Below, in pieces: positions 16,999-25,459 of a stretch of DNA of 64,000 nt. Made by a program: the position numbers and the translations under genes. Under the pieces are notes generated by a model. The model had not been told where the DNA came from. It worked only from the letters and a program-made list of their open reading frames with translations, and searched no databases. The stretch comes from Noviherbaspirillum sp. Root189. Lineage in GTDB: Bacteria; Pseudomonadota; Gammaproteobacteria; Burkholderiales; Burkholderiaceae_D. Within the stretch, counting starts at the first letter, position 1. The number at the start of each line of letters is the position of its first letter. The DNA lies in NCBI RefSeq assembly GCF_001428545.1, contig NZ_LMHZ01000003.1:62001-126000 (forward strand). Direction: 5' to 3'.

Positions 16999-18687
16999 AT
17001 GGCTTCAAAGGGAAAGACATCACATCGGCATTACCCGCAAAGGCAGTTTGTGCGGATGAAGCCGCGCGCCATCGCCATGGCAGTCGCGGCAATGCTGGCG
17101 GTGCCTGCGGCGTCCGCAATGGAAATCGACACCGGCAGTCCGGATCTCAAGCTCCGTTGGGACAACTCCTTCAAATACAGCGCCGGGGTACGTGTCAAGG
17201 ATCGCAATCCCGTTCTGATCGACGCCCCCAACGGCGCGAATGTTGACGACGGTGACCGCAATTTCGGCAAGGGTCTCATTTCCAATCGATTGGACTGGTT
17301 GACCGAAGCCGATCTCACCTACCGGAACTTCGGCGCGCGCGTCAGTGGCGCGGCCTGGTACGACTCCGTCTATAACCGGTCTACCGACAACAATTCCCCC
17401 TTTACCTACAACGCCATTTCCGTGCCTAACACGGAGTTTCCCGGCCCGACCCGCGATCTCCACGGGCGCAGGGGGGAACTGCTGGACGCTTTTGTGTTCG
17501 CCAAGGGGGAAATCGGCGACATGTCAGGCGTGGTCCGTCTCGGACGCCATGCGCTTGTGTACGGCGAAACGCTGTTCTTCGGCGCCAACGGCATCGCAGC
17601 CGCGCAGCAGCCGATTGATATCGTCAAGGCGCAATCGGTGCCGGGTACGCAATTCAAGGAACTGATTCGCCCGGTAGGACAGTTGTCCGGCCAACTGCAG
17701 GTTAATTCCAATGTTTCGGTGGGCGGCTATTACCAGTATCGATGGGAAGAATCGCTGCTGCCCGGCGTCGGCAGTTATTTCTCATCGGTCGACTTCCTGG
17801 GCACGGGGGCGGAACGCCTGTTGCTCGGTCCTGGCGCGGCCGATGTGCGTACCGCCGACCTCAAGGCACGCAATTCCGGCCAGGGCGGCCTGCAGCTGAA
17901 ATGGACACCGGAGGGCTCCGGTTTCGACTTTGGCTTCTATGCTGCGCAGTACCATGACAAGACGCCGCAGGTGATATTGCGCCCGGCCACATCGACCTAT
18001 GCACTGGCCTATCACGAGAATATTCGCACCTATGGCGTCAGCGCCACCACGACGGTGGGACCCGTGAACTTCTCCGCCGAAGCGTCGGTGCGTCGCAATG
18101 TGGCGTTGAGCAATACCGCAACCGCCGATCTGTTCCGCGTGGTGCCCGCTGCGTTCGGCGGCCCGGCCGCCGCAGCCGACAATCGCGACAATCCGACCTA
18201 TCCGGTAGGCCGCACGGCCCACCTGAATCTGTCTGCACTGGCGACGCTCAATCCGAATTTCATTGCGCAGGAATCGAGCCTTCTTGCGGAAGTTGCATGG
18301 AACCGGGTCACCAGCGTGACGCGCAATGCCGCCTTTCTGGACAGGAATGCAGAGCGCGACTCCTGGGGTTTCCGCGCACTGTACACACCGACCTACCGAC
18401 AGGCTATGCCCGGTCTGGACATCGATGTGCCGGTCAGCCTGAGCTATTTCCCGAAAGGGCGCTCCGGTGCCCTTGGTGTCGGTTTCGGACCTGACGGCGG
18501 TGGCGACATCAGTATCGGCATCAACGGCAATTATCAAAGCACCTGGAATTTCGGCATCAACTACACCCATTACTACGGTCCGGCGGCACCGGGCGCCGTA
18601 CTGGCCGGATTGGGTACCGTGTACACATATCAGCAGACTCTGAAGGACCGCGATTTCATATCGCTGACCGTGCGCCGCACGTTCTGA
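16999..18687 (+). CDS. DUF1302 family outer-membrane protein (first copy)
   Basis: 562-residue envelope protein. An N-terminal extension of about 20 residues precedes a signal peptide (about 20-45, AVAAMLAVPAASAME). The mature part is rich in alternating Gly/aromatic strands and ends in Phe (TVRRTF), as expected for an outer-membrane beta-barrel. Family members are found with DUF1329 and RND genes in hydrophobic-substrate degradation loci, and a role in passage of such compounds across the outer membrane is assumed. ATG 16999 has AAGAGGAGACG upstream. DUF1329 follows after 19 bases. The second copy at 51.2 kb shares most of the sequence pattern. Confidence 0.9.
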   Translation: MASKGKTSHRHYPQRQFVRMKPRAIAMAVAAMLAVPAASAMEIDTGSPDLKLRWDNSFKYSAGVRVKDRNPVLIDAPNGANVDDGDRNFGKGLISNRLDWLTEADLTYRNFGARVSGAAWYDSVYNRSTDNNSPFTYNAISVPNTEFPGPTRDLHGRRGELLDAFVFAKGEIGDMSGVVRLGRHALVYGETLFFGANGIAAAQQPIDIVKAQSVPGTQFKELIRPVGQLSGQLQVNSNVSVGGYYQYRWEESLLPGVGSYFSSVDFLGTGAERLLLGPGAADVRTADLKARNSGQGGLQLKWTPEGSGFDFGFYAAQYHDKTPQVILRPATSTYALAYHENIRTYGVSATTTVGPVNFSAEASVRRNVALSNTATADLFRVVPAAFGGPAAAADNRDNPTYPVGRTAHLNLSALATLNPNFIAQESSLLAEVAWNRVTSVTRNAAFLDRNAERDSWGFRALYTPTYRQAMPGLDIDVPVSLSYFPKGRSGALGVGFGPDGGGDISIGINGNYQSTWNFGINYTHYYGPAAPGAVLAGLGTVYTYQQTLKDRDFISLTVRRTF

Positions 18688-18706
18688 TACAACAGGAGAC
18701 AGAAAC

Positions 18707-20065
18707 ATGAAATTCAAGACTAGCCTGATCGCTGCGCTTATCGGTAGCGCCATGGGAATGTCCGGCATGTCCTTGGCGGGGGTGTCGGCCGACGAAGCCG
18801 CGCAGCTGGGCAAGACGCTCACGCCGCTGGGCGGCGAAAAAGCCGGCAACAAGGACGGTTCGATTCCGGCCTGGGATGGCGGCTATACGAAGCCGCTGCC
18901 CGGTTTCAAGAACGGCGAGCGCCGCGACCACGATCCGTTCGCCAGTGAAAAGCCGCTGTACACGGTCACCGCGAAGAACATGGACCAGTATGCCGACAAG
19001 CTGACCGACGGCACCAAGGCCATGCTGAAGAAGTATCCAAGCTATCGGCTGGACGTCTATCCCACCCATCGTACTGCGGCGGCTCCGCAATGGGTATATG
19101 AAAACACGCTGAAGAATGCTTCCCGTGCCAAGCTGGACGAAAAGGGGGTACCTGCCGGAGCGTTCGGCGGCATTCCGTTTCCCATCCCGAAGAACGGCCA
19201 GGAAGTGATGTGGAATTATCTGCTCCACTGGCGCGGAGCGGATTTCCATATCGATTTCCGTCACTATCTCATCACTTCCGATGGCAAGCCCGTGATGACG
19301 GTGGATGCGCAAGGCGAATTCAGCATGCCGTACTACTACCAGGAAACATCGCCTGACAAATGGAATGGCAATTATTGGAATATCCGCCTGATCAATGCCG
19401 GTCCGCCGGTGCGCGCCGGCGAGGCCATCAACGGCCGCCTGAATGTGGATTCGGATAAGGATCAGAGCTATGTCTATCTGGCCGGTCAGCGCCGTACACG
19501 AAAGCTGCCCAATGCCTGCTGCGACACGCCTACTCCCGCTACTGCAGGCGTCATGACGTTCGACGAACTGGAAGTGTGGTCCGGCCGACTGGATCGCTTC
19601 GACTGGAAACTGGTCGGCAAGAAGGAAGTGCTCATTCCCTACAATACCAACAAGTTGAACAAGCCGACGAACTCTGCGGATGTACTCGGCGCAAATCATC
19701 TTAATCCCGACCATGTGCGCTGGGAGCTCCATCGCGTGTGGGTGGTGGAGGCGAATCTGAAAGCGGGCCAGCGACATGTTGCGCCGAAGGGGGTGTACTA
19801 CGTTGACGAAGACAGCTGGCTTGCCGTGCTCGGCGATCGCTGGGACGCGAAGGGTCAGCTCTGGAAGAGCACCTGGCTGATGCCGATACTGATGCCCGAC
19901 CTGCCCGCCGTGACGCAGATTTCCTTCGGCTTCAATGATCTGCTTTCGAACACATGGTTTGCCGGCAACCTGATGAATGACAAGCAGTCGCAATACAAAA
20001 TCGTCACGCCGCATTTTCCGGACTCGCTCTTTTCACCGGACGCACTGTCCAGCAATGCACGCTGA
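18707..20065 (+). CDS. DUF1329 family exported protein (first copy)
   Basis: 452 residues with a signal peptide (about 1-25, LIGSAMGMSGMSLAG), then the family start VSADEAAQLGKTLTPLGGEKAGNKDG. The body has the conserved RRTRKLPNACCDTPTP stretch and many Trp/Tyr. The fold is thought to resemble periplasmic or outer-membrane LolB-like beta sheets that bind hydrophobic ligands (family knowledge, not proven here). It follows DUF1302 with CAGGAGACAG as ribosome site, so both are co-expressed, and the operon ends at a strong terminator (20111). Partner function with the DUF1302 barrel is inferred from this constant pairing, which recurs at 52.9 kb. Confidence 0.9.
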   Translation: MKFKTSLIAALIGSAMGMSGMSLAGVSADEAAQLGKTLTPLGGEKAGNKDGSIPAWDGGYTKPLPGFKNGERRDHDPFASEKPLYTVTAKNMDQYADKLTDGTKAMLKKYPSYRLDVYPTHRTAAAPQWVYENTLKNASRAKLDEKGVPAGAFGGIPFPIPKNGQEVMWNYLLHWRGADFHIDFRHYLITSDGKPVMTVDAQGEFSMPYYYQETSPDKWNGNYWNIRLINAGPPVRAGEAINGRLNVDSDKDQSYVYLAGQRRTRKLPNACCDTPTPATAGVMTFDELEVWSGRLDRFDWKLVGKKEVLIPYNTNKLNKPTNSADVLGANHLNPDHVRWELHRVWVVEANLKAGQRHVAPKGVYYVDEDSWLAVLGDRWDAKGQLWKSTWLMPILMPDLPAVTQISFGFNDLLSNTWFAGNLMNDKQSQYKIVTPHFPDSLFSPDALSSNAR

Positions 20066-20110
20066 CCAACATTGCGTCTTTACTGGTTAGGGTAGGAAAC
20101 GTTCTCCGAT

Positions 20111-20142
20111 AACCGGATGTCTGGAAAGGCATCCGGTTTTTT
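20111..20142 (+). terminator. rho-independent terminator of the DUF1302-DUF1329 operon
   Basis: AACCGGATG (20111-20119) pairs with CATCCGGTT (20130-20138) around a ten-base loop, followed by TTTTTT to 20142. Confidence 0.9.
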
Positions 20143-20288
20143 GTATTGCCGTTTTCGATAGCTCGAATCAAATTAAATCGTTTTAAGAATACATGGGCGT
20201 CGATTATCTTTCTCCTGAAGAAAACAGGCTGGTCGGATCACGGCGATCCAATGGCATGACCAGACCGGAAAATCATGGAGACAAGGCA

Positions 20289-21215
20289 ATGCGATTCCAA
20301 AAACTGGACTTGAACCTGTTGGTGGCACTCGATCTGCTTCTTGATGAAAAGAGCATCACCAGAACAGCAAAGAGATTGCATCTGAGTCAATCGGCGACGA
20401 GCAGCATTCTCGGACGCCTGCGTGAGTATTTCAATGACGAATTGCTGGTCAATGTCGGGCGCAACATGGTACCCACGGCGTTGGCGATCAGCCTGCAAAA
20501 ACCGGTTCGCCAGCTTGTGCTGCAAATTCAGGCGACGCTGGAGATCCGGCCCCATTTCATTGCAGCGGAATGCGAGCGGCATTTCCGCCTGATTGCTTCC
20601 GATTACACCACCAGTATTCTTCTGACGCGCGTGGCGCAACGCCTTCGAACGGAGGCGCCCAAGGTCACGATAGAAGTATCTCCGCCCTCACTTGATGCGG
20701 CCGAATACATCGGTCGTGGGGAAGCAGATTTCATGTTCGTACCGGAAGAGTTCATCTTGGAAGATTTCTCCGGCGAGGTCCTGCTGGAAGACACCTACAG
20801 CTGCGTGACTTGGGCAGGCAATGACTTGGTGGGAGAGTCGATCACCAGAGAGCAATACCTCGAAATGGGGCACGTCAGCGTGGAGTTCACCGGCCGTACG
20901 AAGTCTTTCGAACACTGGGTATTTGATAACGCACAGATCAAGAGACGAGTGGAGATCACCGCCACATCGTATAGTGCACTGCCGCAGCTATTGCTTGGGA
21001 CGGACCGGGTTGCCACCATGCACACCCGCTTGGCCAGATATCTTGCGGATTACTTTCCCATCCGCTGCCTGCCGTTGCCGATCGACGTACCCAAGATGAA
21101 AATGGTAATGCAGTGGAATGTGTATCAGGAGAAAGACCCCGCGCATCAATGGCTGCGCGCGGTGATGAAAGAGGTGGCGATGGAGCGCTGCCCCTTGGTG
21201 ACGGCATTCCCTTGA
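20289..21215 (+). CDS. LysR-type regulator, NodD-like (second of three)
   Basis: 308 residues. The start MRFQKLDLNLLVALDLLL at ATG 20289 is preceded by GGAGACAAGG; an upstream in-frame ATG at 20193 would add 32 residues and is unlikely because the paralogues begin at MRF. Winged helix about 1-65 (LSQSATSSILGRLREYF), effector domain after. It is much closer to the third copy at 23.2 kb than to the first. It lies upstream of the second VOC dioxygenase in the same direction and probably controls it through the sites at 21275-21316. The inducer is likely an aromatic or flavonoid-like compound. Confidence 0.92.
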   Translation: MRFQKLDLNLLVALDLLLDEKSITRTAKRLHLSQSATSSILGRLREYFNDELLVNVGRNMVPTALAISLQKPVRQLVLQIQATLEIRPHFIAAECERHFRLIASDYTTSILLTRVAQRLRTEAPKVTIEVSPPSLDAAEYIGRGEADFMFVPEEFILEDFSGEVLLEDTYSCVTWAGNDLVGESITREQYLEMGHVSVEFTGRTKSFEHWVFDNAQIKRRVEITATSYSALPQLLLGTDRVATMHTRLARYLADYFPIRCLPLPIDVPKMKMVMQWNVYQEKDPAHQWLRAVMKEVAMERCPLVTAFP

Positions 21216-21274
21216 TCTACCGGGGAGACCGGCCCCTGCGCATGGCCGCCGTACCAGGGAAGACGGCGTCTGGT

Positions 21275-21289
21275 ATCCATGGCGGTGAT
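21275..21289. promoter_or_regulatory. nod-box-like TATC-N9-GATA site upstream of the second VOC operon
   Basis: ATC 21275-21277 and GAT 21287-21289 with nine bases between, extended to TATC and GATA. It is immediately followed by a 20-base block (21297-21316) that recurs at 58168-58187 with a second ATC-N9-GAT at the same offset. Confidence 0.6.
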
Positions 21290-21296
21290 AACGGTG

Positions 21297-21316
21297 TTCA
21301 ATTTATTCGGCTTATC
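21297..21316 (+). repeat. 20-base promoter element shared with 58168-58187
   Basis: TTCAATTTATTCGGCTTATC, identical on the opposite strand at 58168-58187. In both places it lies between an ATC-N9-GAT site and the downstream gene and reads in that gene's direction, which points to a shared regulatory element. Confidence 0.7.
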
Positions 21317-21466
21317 GCAAGACACCGATTCGCCTAATATCCTTTCATGCATTCAGCACTCGTTCGGCAGTCCGTACAAGCCCGACGGTATGACAGTCAT
21401 GGCTCGGATCGAGAGCCATCCTGCACTGCATCCTGAACAATCCAACACTCGCGAGGAAAGGCACTC

Positions 21467-22537
21467 ATGGCAATTTATGGAATCAACGGCATCCACACCG
21501 TTCTGTACGGCGTTGACGACGTTGCGCTCTGCACCCGCTTTTTTGACGACTTCGGCTTGCCGCTGCTCGAAAAAAGCGACCAGCATGCACACTTTCTTCT
21601 GGACGAAGGCTCGAATGTCATCATCCGGCATATTTCCGATCCAGCCATCCCGAAATCAAAGCTTGTCGGCACCGGCGTTCAGGAAGTCATCTGGGGCGTG
21701 AATACCGAAGAAGGTCTGGCAAGGCTGCTGAAAGATCTTGGCCGCGACCGTGAAATCCGGATTGATGAAGAGGGCACCGCACATTGTTTCACCGATGACG
21801 GAATGGCGATCGGCTTCCGCATATTCCGGAAGAATCCGGTCGTGTCCAGTGTCGATCCGGCCAACTCGCCGGGCAATATCAACCGCGTCAACAAGCACCG
21901 CCGCTGGATTGCGCGCGCCCGGCCAAAAACTATTCAGCACGTCGTGTTCCAGGTGCCTGATACCGAAGCCTCCTGGACTTTCTACCGTGACCGCCTGGGA
22001 TTCAGGCTGTCGGATGTTCAGCGGACCTTCGGCATCTTTGGCCGCGCCGATGGCGCGCACGACCATCACAACATCTATTTTCTGAACGCCCACCTGCCGT
22101 TCCCCGGCCTGGACGGCAAGCCGCGTTTCGACCATGTTAATTACGGCGTGGACGACGTTGACGAAATCATGATCGGCGCGAATTACATGGAACGCAAGGG
22201 CTGGCCCAAGTCGGCCTGGGGTCTGGGCCGGCATCGCATTGCGTCCTCGCTCTTCATGTATTTGCCATGCCCGACGGGCGGTCAGGCGGAGTATGGAGCG
22301 GATTCCGATCATATCGATGACAACTGGGTCCCGCGTACCTGGAATCCGATGTTCGGCGCCTGGAGCTTCGTCACGAACATTCAGCCCTTCATGGTGGATG
22401 CGGCTTGGGATTTCGAAGTGGTCGATGGTTATACACCGTCCAGGCAAGCGCCTGCTCTCGTGCCGCCCACGGCTGATGCAGCGGCGCCCGAGCCCTCCAA
22501 CGATGCCATAGTTCCGGTGCCGGTCAGGCAGGCCTAA
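21467..22537 (+). CDS. VOC-family extradiol dioxygenase (second copy)
   Basis: 356-residue two-domain VOC protein. Metal ligands His158 (TIQHVVFQV), His223 (PRFDHVNYG) and Glu275 (GGQAEYGAD) give the 2-His-1-carboxylate iron site of type I extradiol dioxygenases. It is about 35 residues longer than the 4.5 kb copy because of a Pro/Ala-rich C-terminal tail (from about 325). ATG 21467 follows GAGGAAAGG. The NTF2-like gene starts 19 bases after the stop. It probably opens the ring made by the FAD monooxygenase encoded on the opposite strand at 24.3 kb. The N-terminal half carries His10 and other residues of a degenerate first domain. Confidence 0.88.
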   Translation: MAIYGINGIHTVLYGVDDVALCTRFFDDFGLPLLEKSDQHAHFLLDEGSNVIIRHISDPAIPKSKLVGTGVQEVIWGVNTEEGLARLLKDLGRDREIRIDEEGTAHCFTDDGMAIGFRIFRKNPVVSSVDPANSPGNINRVNKHRRWIARARPKTIQHVVFQVPDTEASWTFYRDRLGFRLSDVQRTFGIFGRADGAHDHHNIYFLNAHLPFPGLDGKPRFDHVNYGVDDVDEIMIGANYMERKGWPKSAWGLGRHRIASSLFMYLPCPTGGQAEYGADSDHIDDNWVPRTWNPMFGAWSFVTNIQPFMVDAAWDFEVVDGYTPSRQAPALVPPTADAAAPEPSNDAIVPVPVRQA

Positions 22538-22556
22538 CATTTGAACAGGAGCTTAT

Positions 22557-22973
22557 GTGCAAACCAATGACCATGAACCGACGAACATAGCAAACCATCT
22601 TCTCGAACTGGAGGCGTTGCGCCGCAAGTGCCTGGTGGAGCGGAATTTCGACAAACTGGAAACGCTGTTTGCGGACGATCTGAGTTATACCCATTCGATT
22701 GGCAATGTGCAGGACAAGCCAACATATCTGGCCTACGTGCAGGGTCCGGCGCGCTTCCTATCGATCGAGCGCGACAAGCTGGCGGTCAAGGCATATGGCG
22801 ATGTCGCGGTGATGACCGGATACATGACAAACACCATTACGGCTCCCAACCTGGAAGCGCCAGTCGTGGTTCAGGCCTTCGTGACACAGGTATGGAAGAA
22901 TGACCCTCAAGCAGGATGGCAAATCGTCAATTTCCAGGCAACGCGGCTGCCGGTAATGGAGTCCGGCAAGTAA
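22557..22973 (+). CDS. NTF2-like (SnoaL/DUF4440-type) small protein
   Basis: 138 residues forming a predicted cone-shaped NTF2 fold: an N-terminal helix (LLELEALRRKCLVERNFDKLETLFADDLSYTHS split over about 15-48) followed by strands ending in WQIVNFQATRLP. The start is GTG 22557 with CAGGAGC upstream; the overlapping ATG at 22555 leads to an immediate stop. It is co-transcribed with the VOC dioxygenase. Members of this fold act as isomerases, dehydratases or hydrolases on small hydrophobic substrates, or only bind ligands. Here it may process the ring-cleavage product (inference). A strong terminator follows. Confidence 0.8.
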   Translation: MQTNDHEPTNIANHLLELEALRRKCLVERNFDKLETLFADDLSYTHSIGNVQDKPTYLAYVQGPARFLSIERDKLAVKAYGDVAVMTGYMTNTITAPNLEAPVVVQAFVTQVWKNDPQAGWQIVNFQATRLPVMESGK

Positions 22974-23012
22974 ACGGCCAGGTTGAAGCGGTTACCATTC
23001 TTTGAGTTCCCG

Positions 23013-23038
23013 AAACGGGCCGCGATGCGGCCCGTTTT
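23013..23038 (+). terminator. rho-independent terminator of the VOC2 operon
   Basis: A perfect 11-base stem (23013-23023 with 23027-23037) and three-base loop, with four T at the end. It separates the VOC2 operon from the third LysR gene. Confidence 0.85.
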
Positions 23039-23197
23039 ACTTGTCTGGCGAAGCCAATGAATATTATTGAAAGATAATTGCATTCTTGGAACTGAAGTTG
23101 TCTCGCCTTCGAATGACGGTGTCTTGCAATAACGATTTGCAGGGAAGCTTCCATGATTAATTTCGTATAATGAGAAAAACTTGAAAATGGAGACAGC

Positions 23198-24121
23198 ATG
23201 CGCTTCCAGAAGCTGGATTTAAATCTTCTACACGCGCTCGATATTCTTCTCGATGAGAAAAACATAACCAAGGCCGCGAAGCGGCTCCATTTGAGTCAAT
23301 CGGCCACCAGCAGCATACTCGGCCGGTTGCGTGAATACTTCGAGGATGAAGTGCTGGTCAATGTCGGACGCAACATGGTGCCGACGGCCCTTGCACTCAG
23401 CTTGCAAGACCCGGTTCACCAACTGTTGCTCCAAATTCAATCAACGCTGGAAATCAGGCCCACATTCACGCCTGAACAATGCGATCGGCATTTCCGCATC
23501 GTGGCTTCCGATTACACGACCAGCATCTTGCTCGCCCAGGTCGCGCAGCGACTGCGCAGCGAAGCACCGAAGGTTACATTTGAAATTATCCAGCCGTCGC
23601 AGGCAAGTGCGGATTACGTTATCCGTGGCGAAGCGGACATGCTATTCATACCGAGGGGTTATGCGCCGGAGGAATTGCAAGGAGAATTGCTGCTGGAAGA
23701 TTCATTTTGCTGTGTCGTCTGCGCGCGCAACGACCTTGTGGGCAACACCTTGACGATCGAACACTATCTGGCAATGGGACATGTCGTTACCCATTTCCCG
23801 GGCGCCCTGAGAACGTTCGAAGAACTGCATTTCAGCACGACAGGGTACAAGCGGCGCGTTGAAATCACAGTACCCAACTTTAACGCGGTGCCCCAGATGG
23901 TCATCGGAACCGACCGCATCGGCACCATGCATACCCGGCTTGCGCGAAAACTGGCTAACTATTTTCCAATTCGCCTGATGCCTGTACCGATCTCGTACCC
24001 TAAAACCCAGCAGATGATGCTGTGGCATCCTTACCTGGAAAAAGATCCGGTACATCAGTGGCTGCGTGGATTGATGCATGACGCAGCAAGGAATGAGCCG
24101 ATATTGCTGGAAATTAGTTAA
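23198..24121 (+). CDS. LysR-type regulator, NodD-like (third of three)
   Basis: 307 residues starting MRFQKLDLNLLHALDILL, with ATGGAGACAGC before ATG 23198. Winged-helix and effector domains are close to those of the 20.3 kb copy, including VNVGRNMVPTALA and GTDRIGTMHTRLARKLA, so the two look like a recent duplication. It is convergent with the minus-strand dehydrogenase-enolase-kinase-FAH-monooxygenase operon and downstream of the VOC2 operon. The AT-rich leader (23041-23190) lacks a clear ATC-N9-GAT site. It may control the minus-strand operon or act redundantly with its paralogue. Confidence 0.92.
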   Translation: MRFQKLDLNLLHALDILLDEKNITKAAKRLHLSQSATSSILGRLREYFEDEVLVNVGRNMVPTALALSLQDPVHQLLLQIQSTLEIRPTFTPEQCDRHFRIVASDYTTSILLAQVAQRLRSEAPKVTFEIIQPSQASADYVIRGEADMLFIPRGYAPEELQGELLLEDSFCCVVCARNDLVGNTLTIEHYLAMGHVVTHFPGALRTFEELHFSTTGYKRRVEITVPNFNAVPQMVIGTDRIGTMHTRLARKLANYFPIRLMPVPISYPKTQQMMLWHPYLEKDPVHQWLRGLMHDAARNEPILLEIS

Positions 24122-24291
24122 TCATTTGGTTCCAACAGACAGACTGCATAATTCTGAAAGCTCGAAAGACTCGCGACCTTTGCAGATTGCCATCGAAGAG
24201 CCGGAAGCGAGCTGCAAGCTTGGTTAGATTGTGCCCTGCACCGGATTCAGGCAGGGCACAGACATGGCTCGGTCCTGATTGAACCAAGTCT

Positions 24292-25422
24292 TCAGATCGG
24301 GGCAGCCAGGGCCTGCACAGCTTTCATCATGAGCTGGGTATGTTCCTGCTTGGCGTCTTCCGTACCGAGGTTTTCCAGCACGCCGAGCTTGACGGAGCTG
24401 TCGACCACGAGCTTGCATCGTTCATAGCGGCGTGAGGCGAAGGCTGTGAACGCATCGACAATGTTCTCATGGCGATCCAGTTCCTGCGCCAATACAATCG
24501 CGTCCTCCACGCCGATGCCGGCGCCTGACGCCAGATGCGGGGTTGTCGCATGCATGGTGTCGCCAACGAACACGATATTGCCCACATGCCAGGGCGCCGC
24601 CACCATCAACTTGTGCAGCGGCCGATAAAGTATGTGAGAGTGTTCATTGAGACCATCGCGGATTTGGCCAACGACGCCGCTGAAATCGCTCAGCAGCGCG
24701 GCCAGGCGCGCCGGCCAGGTTTCCTTTGGAATGAACTCATCGGTCTCCATCCGCTGCAGGCAGAACAGGTACATCTCGGTCTTCGAGACCGGATTGATGC
24801 CGGCCTTGGTGGTTTTGCTGATGTAGAAGGATGCATTCTGGATTTCTGCCGGACGCGGTACGACGGCACGCCACGATCCCTGCCCAGTAAACTCCGGTTT
24901 CGGCAGATGCGGCAAGAGCAGGCTGCGGGTTTTGGACGTCACGCCATCGGCTGCGACGACCAGATCGTAGGTAGACGATGTGCCGTCGGTAAAGGTCACA
25001 TGTACCTTGCCATTGCTCTGTTCGATGGCAGTGTAGGTGAGGCCGAGCCGTACCGTAGCGCCGGAAGCCCGCGTTGCCTTGGCCAGAATTTGTGCCAGGA
25101 CGGGGCGTAGAATTCCGCCGGTTCCGGGGATGTCCGGGCCGGCGACGCGCTGGGTTGGGATCTGTGCCACCACCTGGCCGTTCGCCAGGCCGATAGTGAG
25201 GTTATCGGTACAGGCTCCCTGCTCCATGATGTCAGCGATCACGCCCACTTCCTTGAACGCGCGCAGCGTTGGTCCGCTGATCGTGATGCCTGCGCCGTCA
25301 ATGCGCCAGTTGGGATCGATCTCCACAAGCTCGACGTCGTACTGCAGTTTGCGCAGCTGGATGGCCGTGCACATGCCGGTAATTCCGCCACCGATAATCA
25401 AAACCTTGCGATGCGTTGCCAT
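24292..25422 (-). CDS. FAD-dependent aromatic monooxygenase (second copy)
   Basis: 376-residue flavin hydroxylase of the UbiH/PHBH family, with GGGITG near residue 12, VVAADG near 160 and FVGDTMHATTPHLASGAG near 290. It is the same length as the 5.8 kb paralogue and alignable throughout. It is last in a five-gene minus-strand operon: 37 bases after the FAH gene, ATG 25422 with TTGGAGAAG. It would hydroxylate a phenol ahead of the VOC2 dioxygenase encoded convergently at 21.5 kb. No Rieske ferredoxin accompanies this copy, unlike the first, so that ferredoxin is not essential for the flavoenzyme. Confidence 0.92.
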   Translation of the reverse strand: MATHRKVLIIGGGITGMCTAIQLRKLQYDVELVEIDPNWRIDGAGITISGPTLRAFKEVGVIADIMEQGACTDNLTIGLANGQVVAQIPTQRVAGPDIPGTGGILRPVLAQILAKATRASGATVRLGLTYTAIEQSNGKVHVTFTDGTSSTYDLVVAADGVTSKTRSLLLPHLPKPEFTGQGSWRAVVPRPAEIQNASFYISKTTKAGINPVSKTEMYLFCLQRMETDEFIPKETWPARLAALLSDFSGVVGQIRDGLNEHSHILYRPLHKLMVAAPWHVGNIVFVGDTMHATTPHLASGAGIGVEDAIVLAQELDRHENIVDAFTAFASRRYERCKLVVDSSVKLGVLENLGTEDAKQEHTQLMMKAVQALAAPI

Positions 25423-25459
25423 GTCTTCTCCAATGATGTGTTTGATGTCTGTGTGCTGC

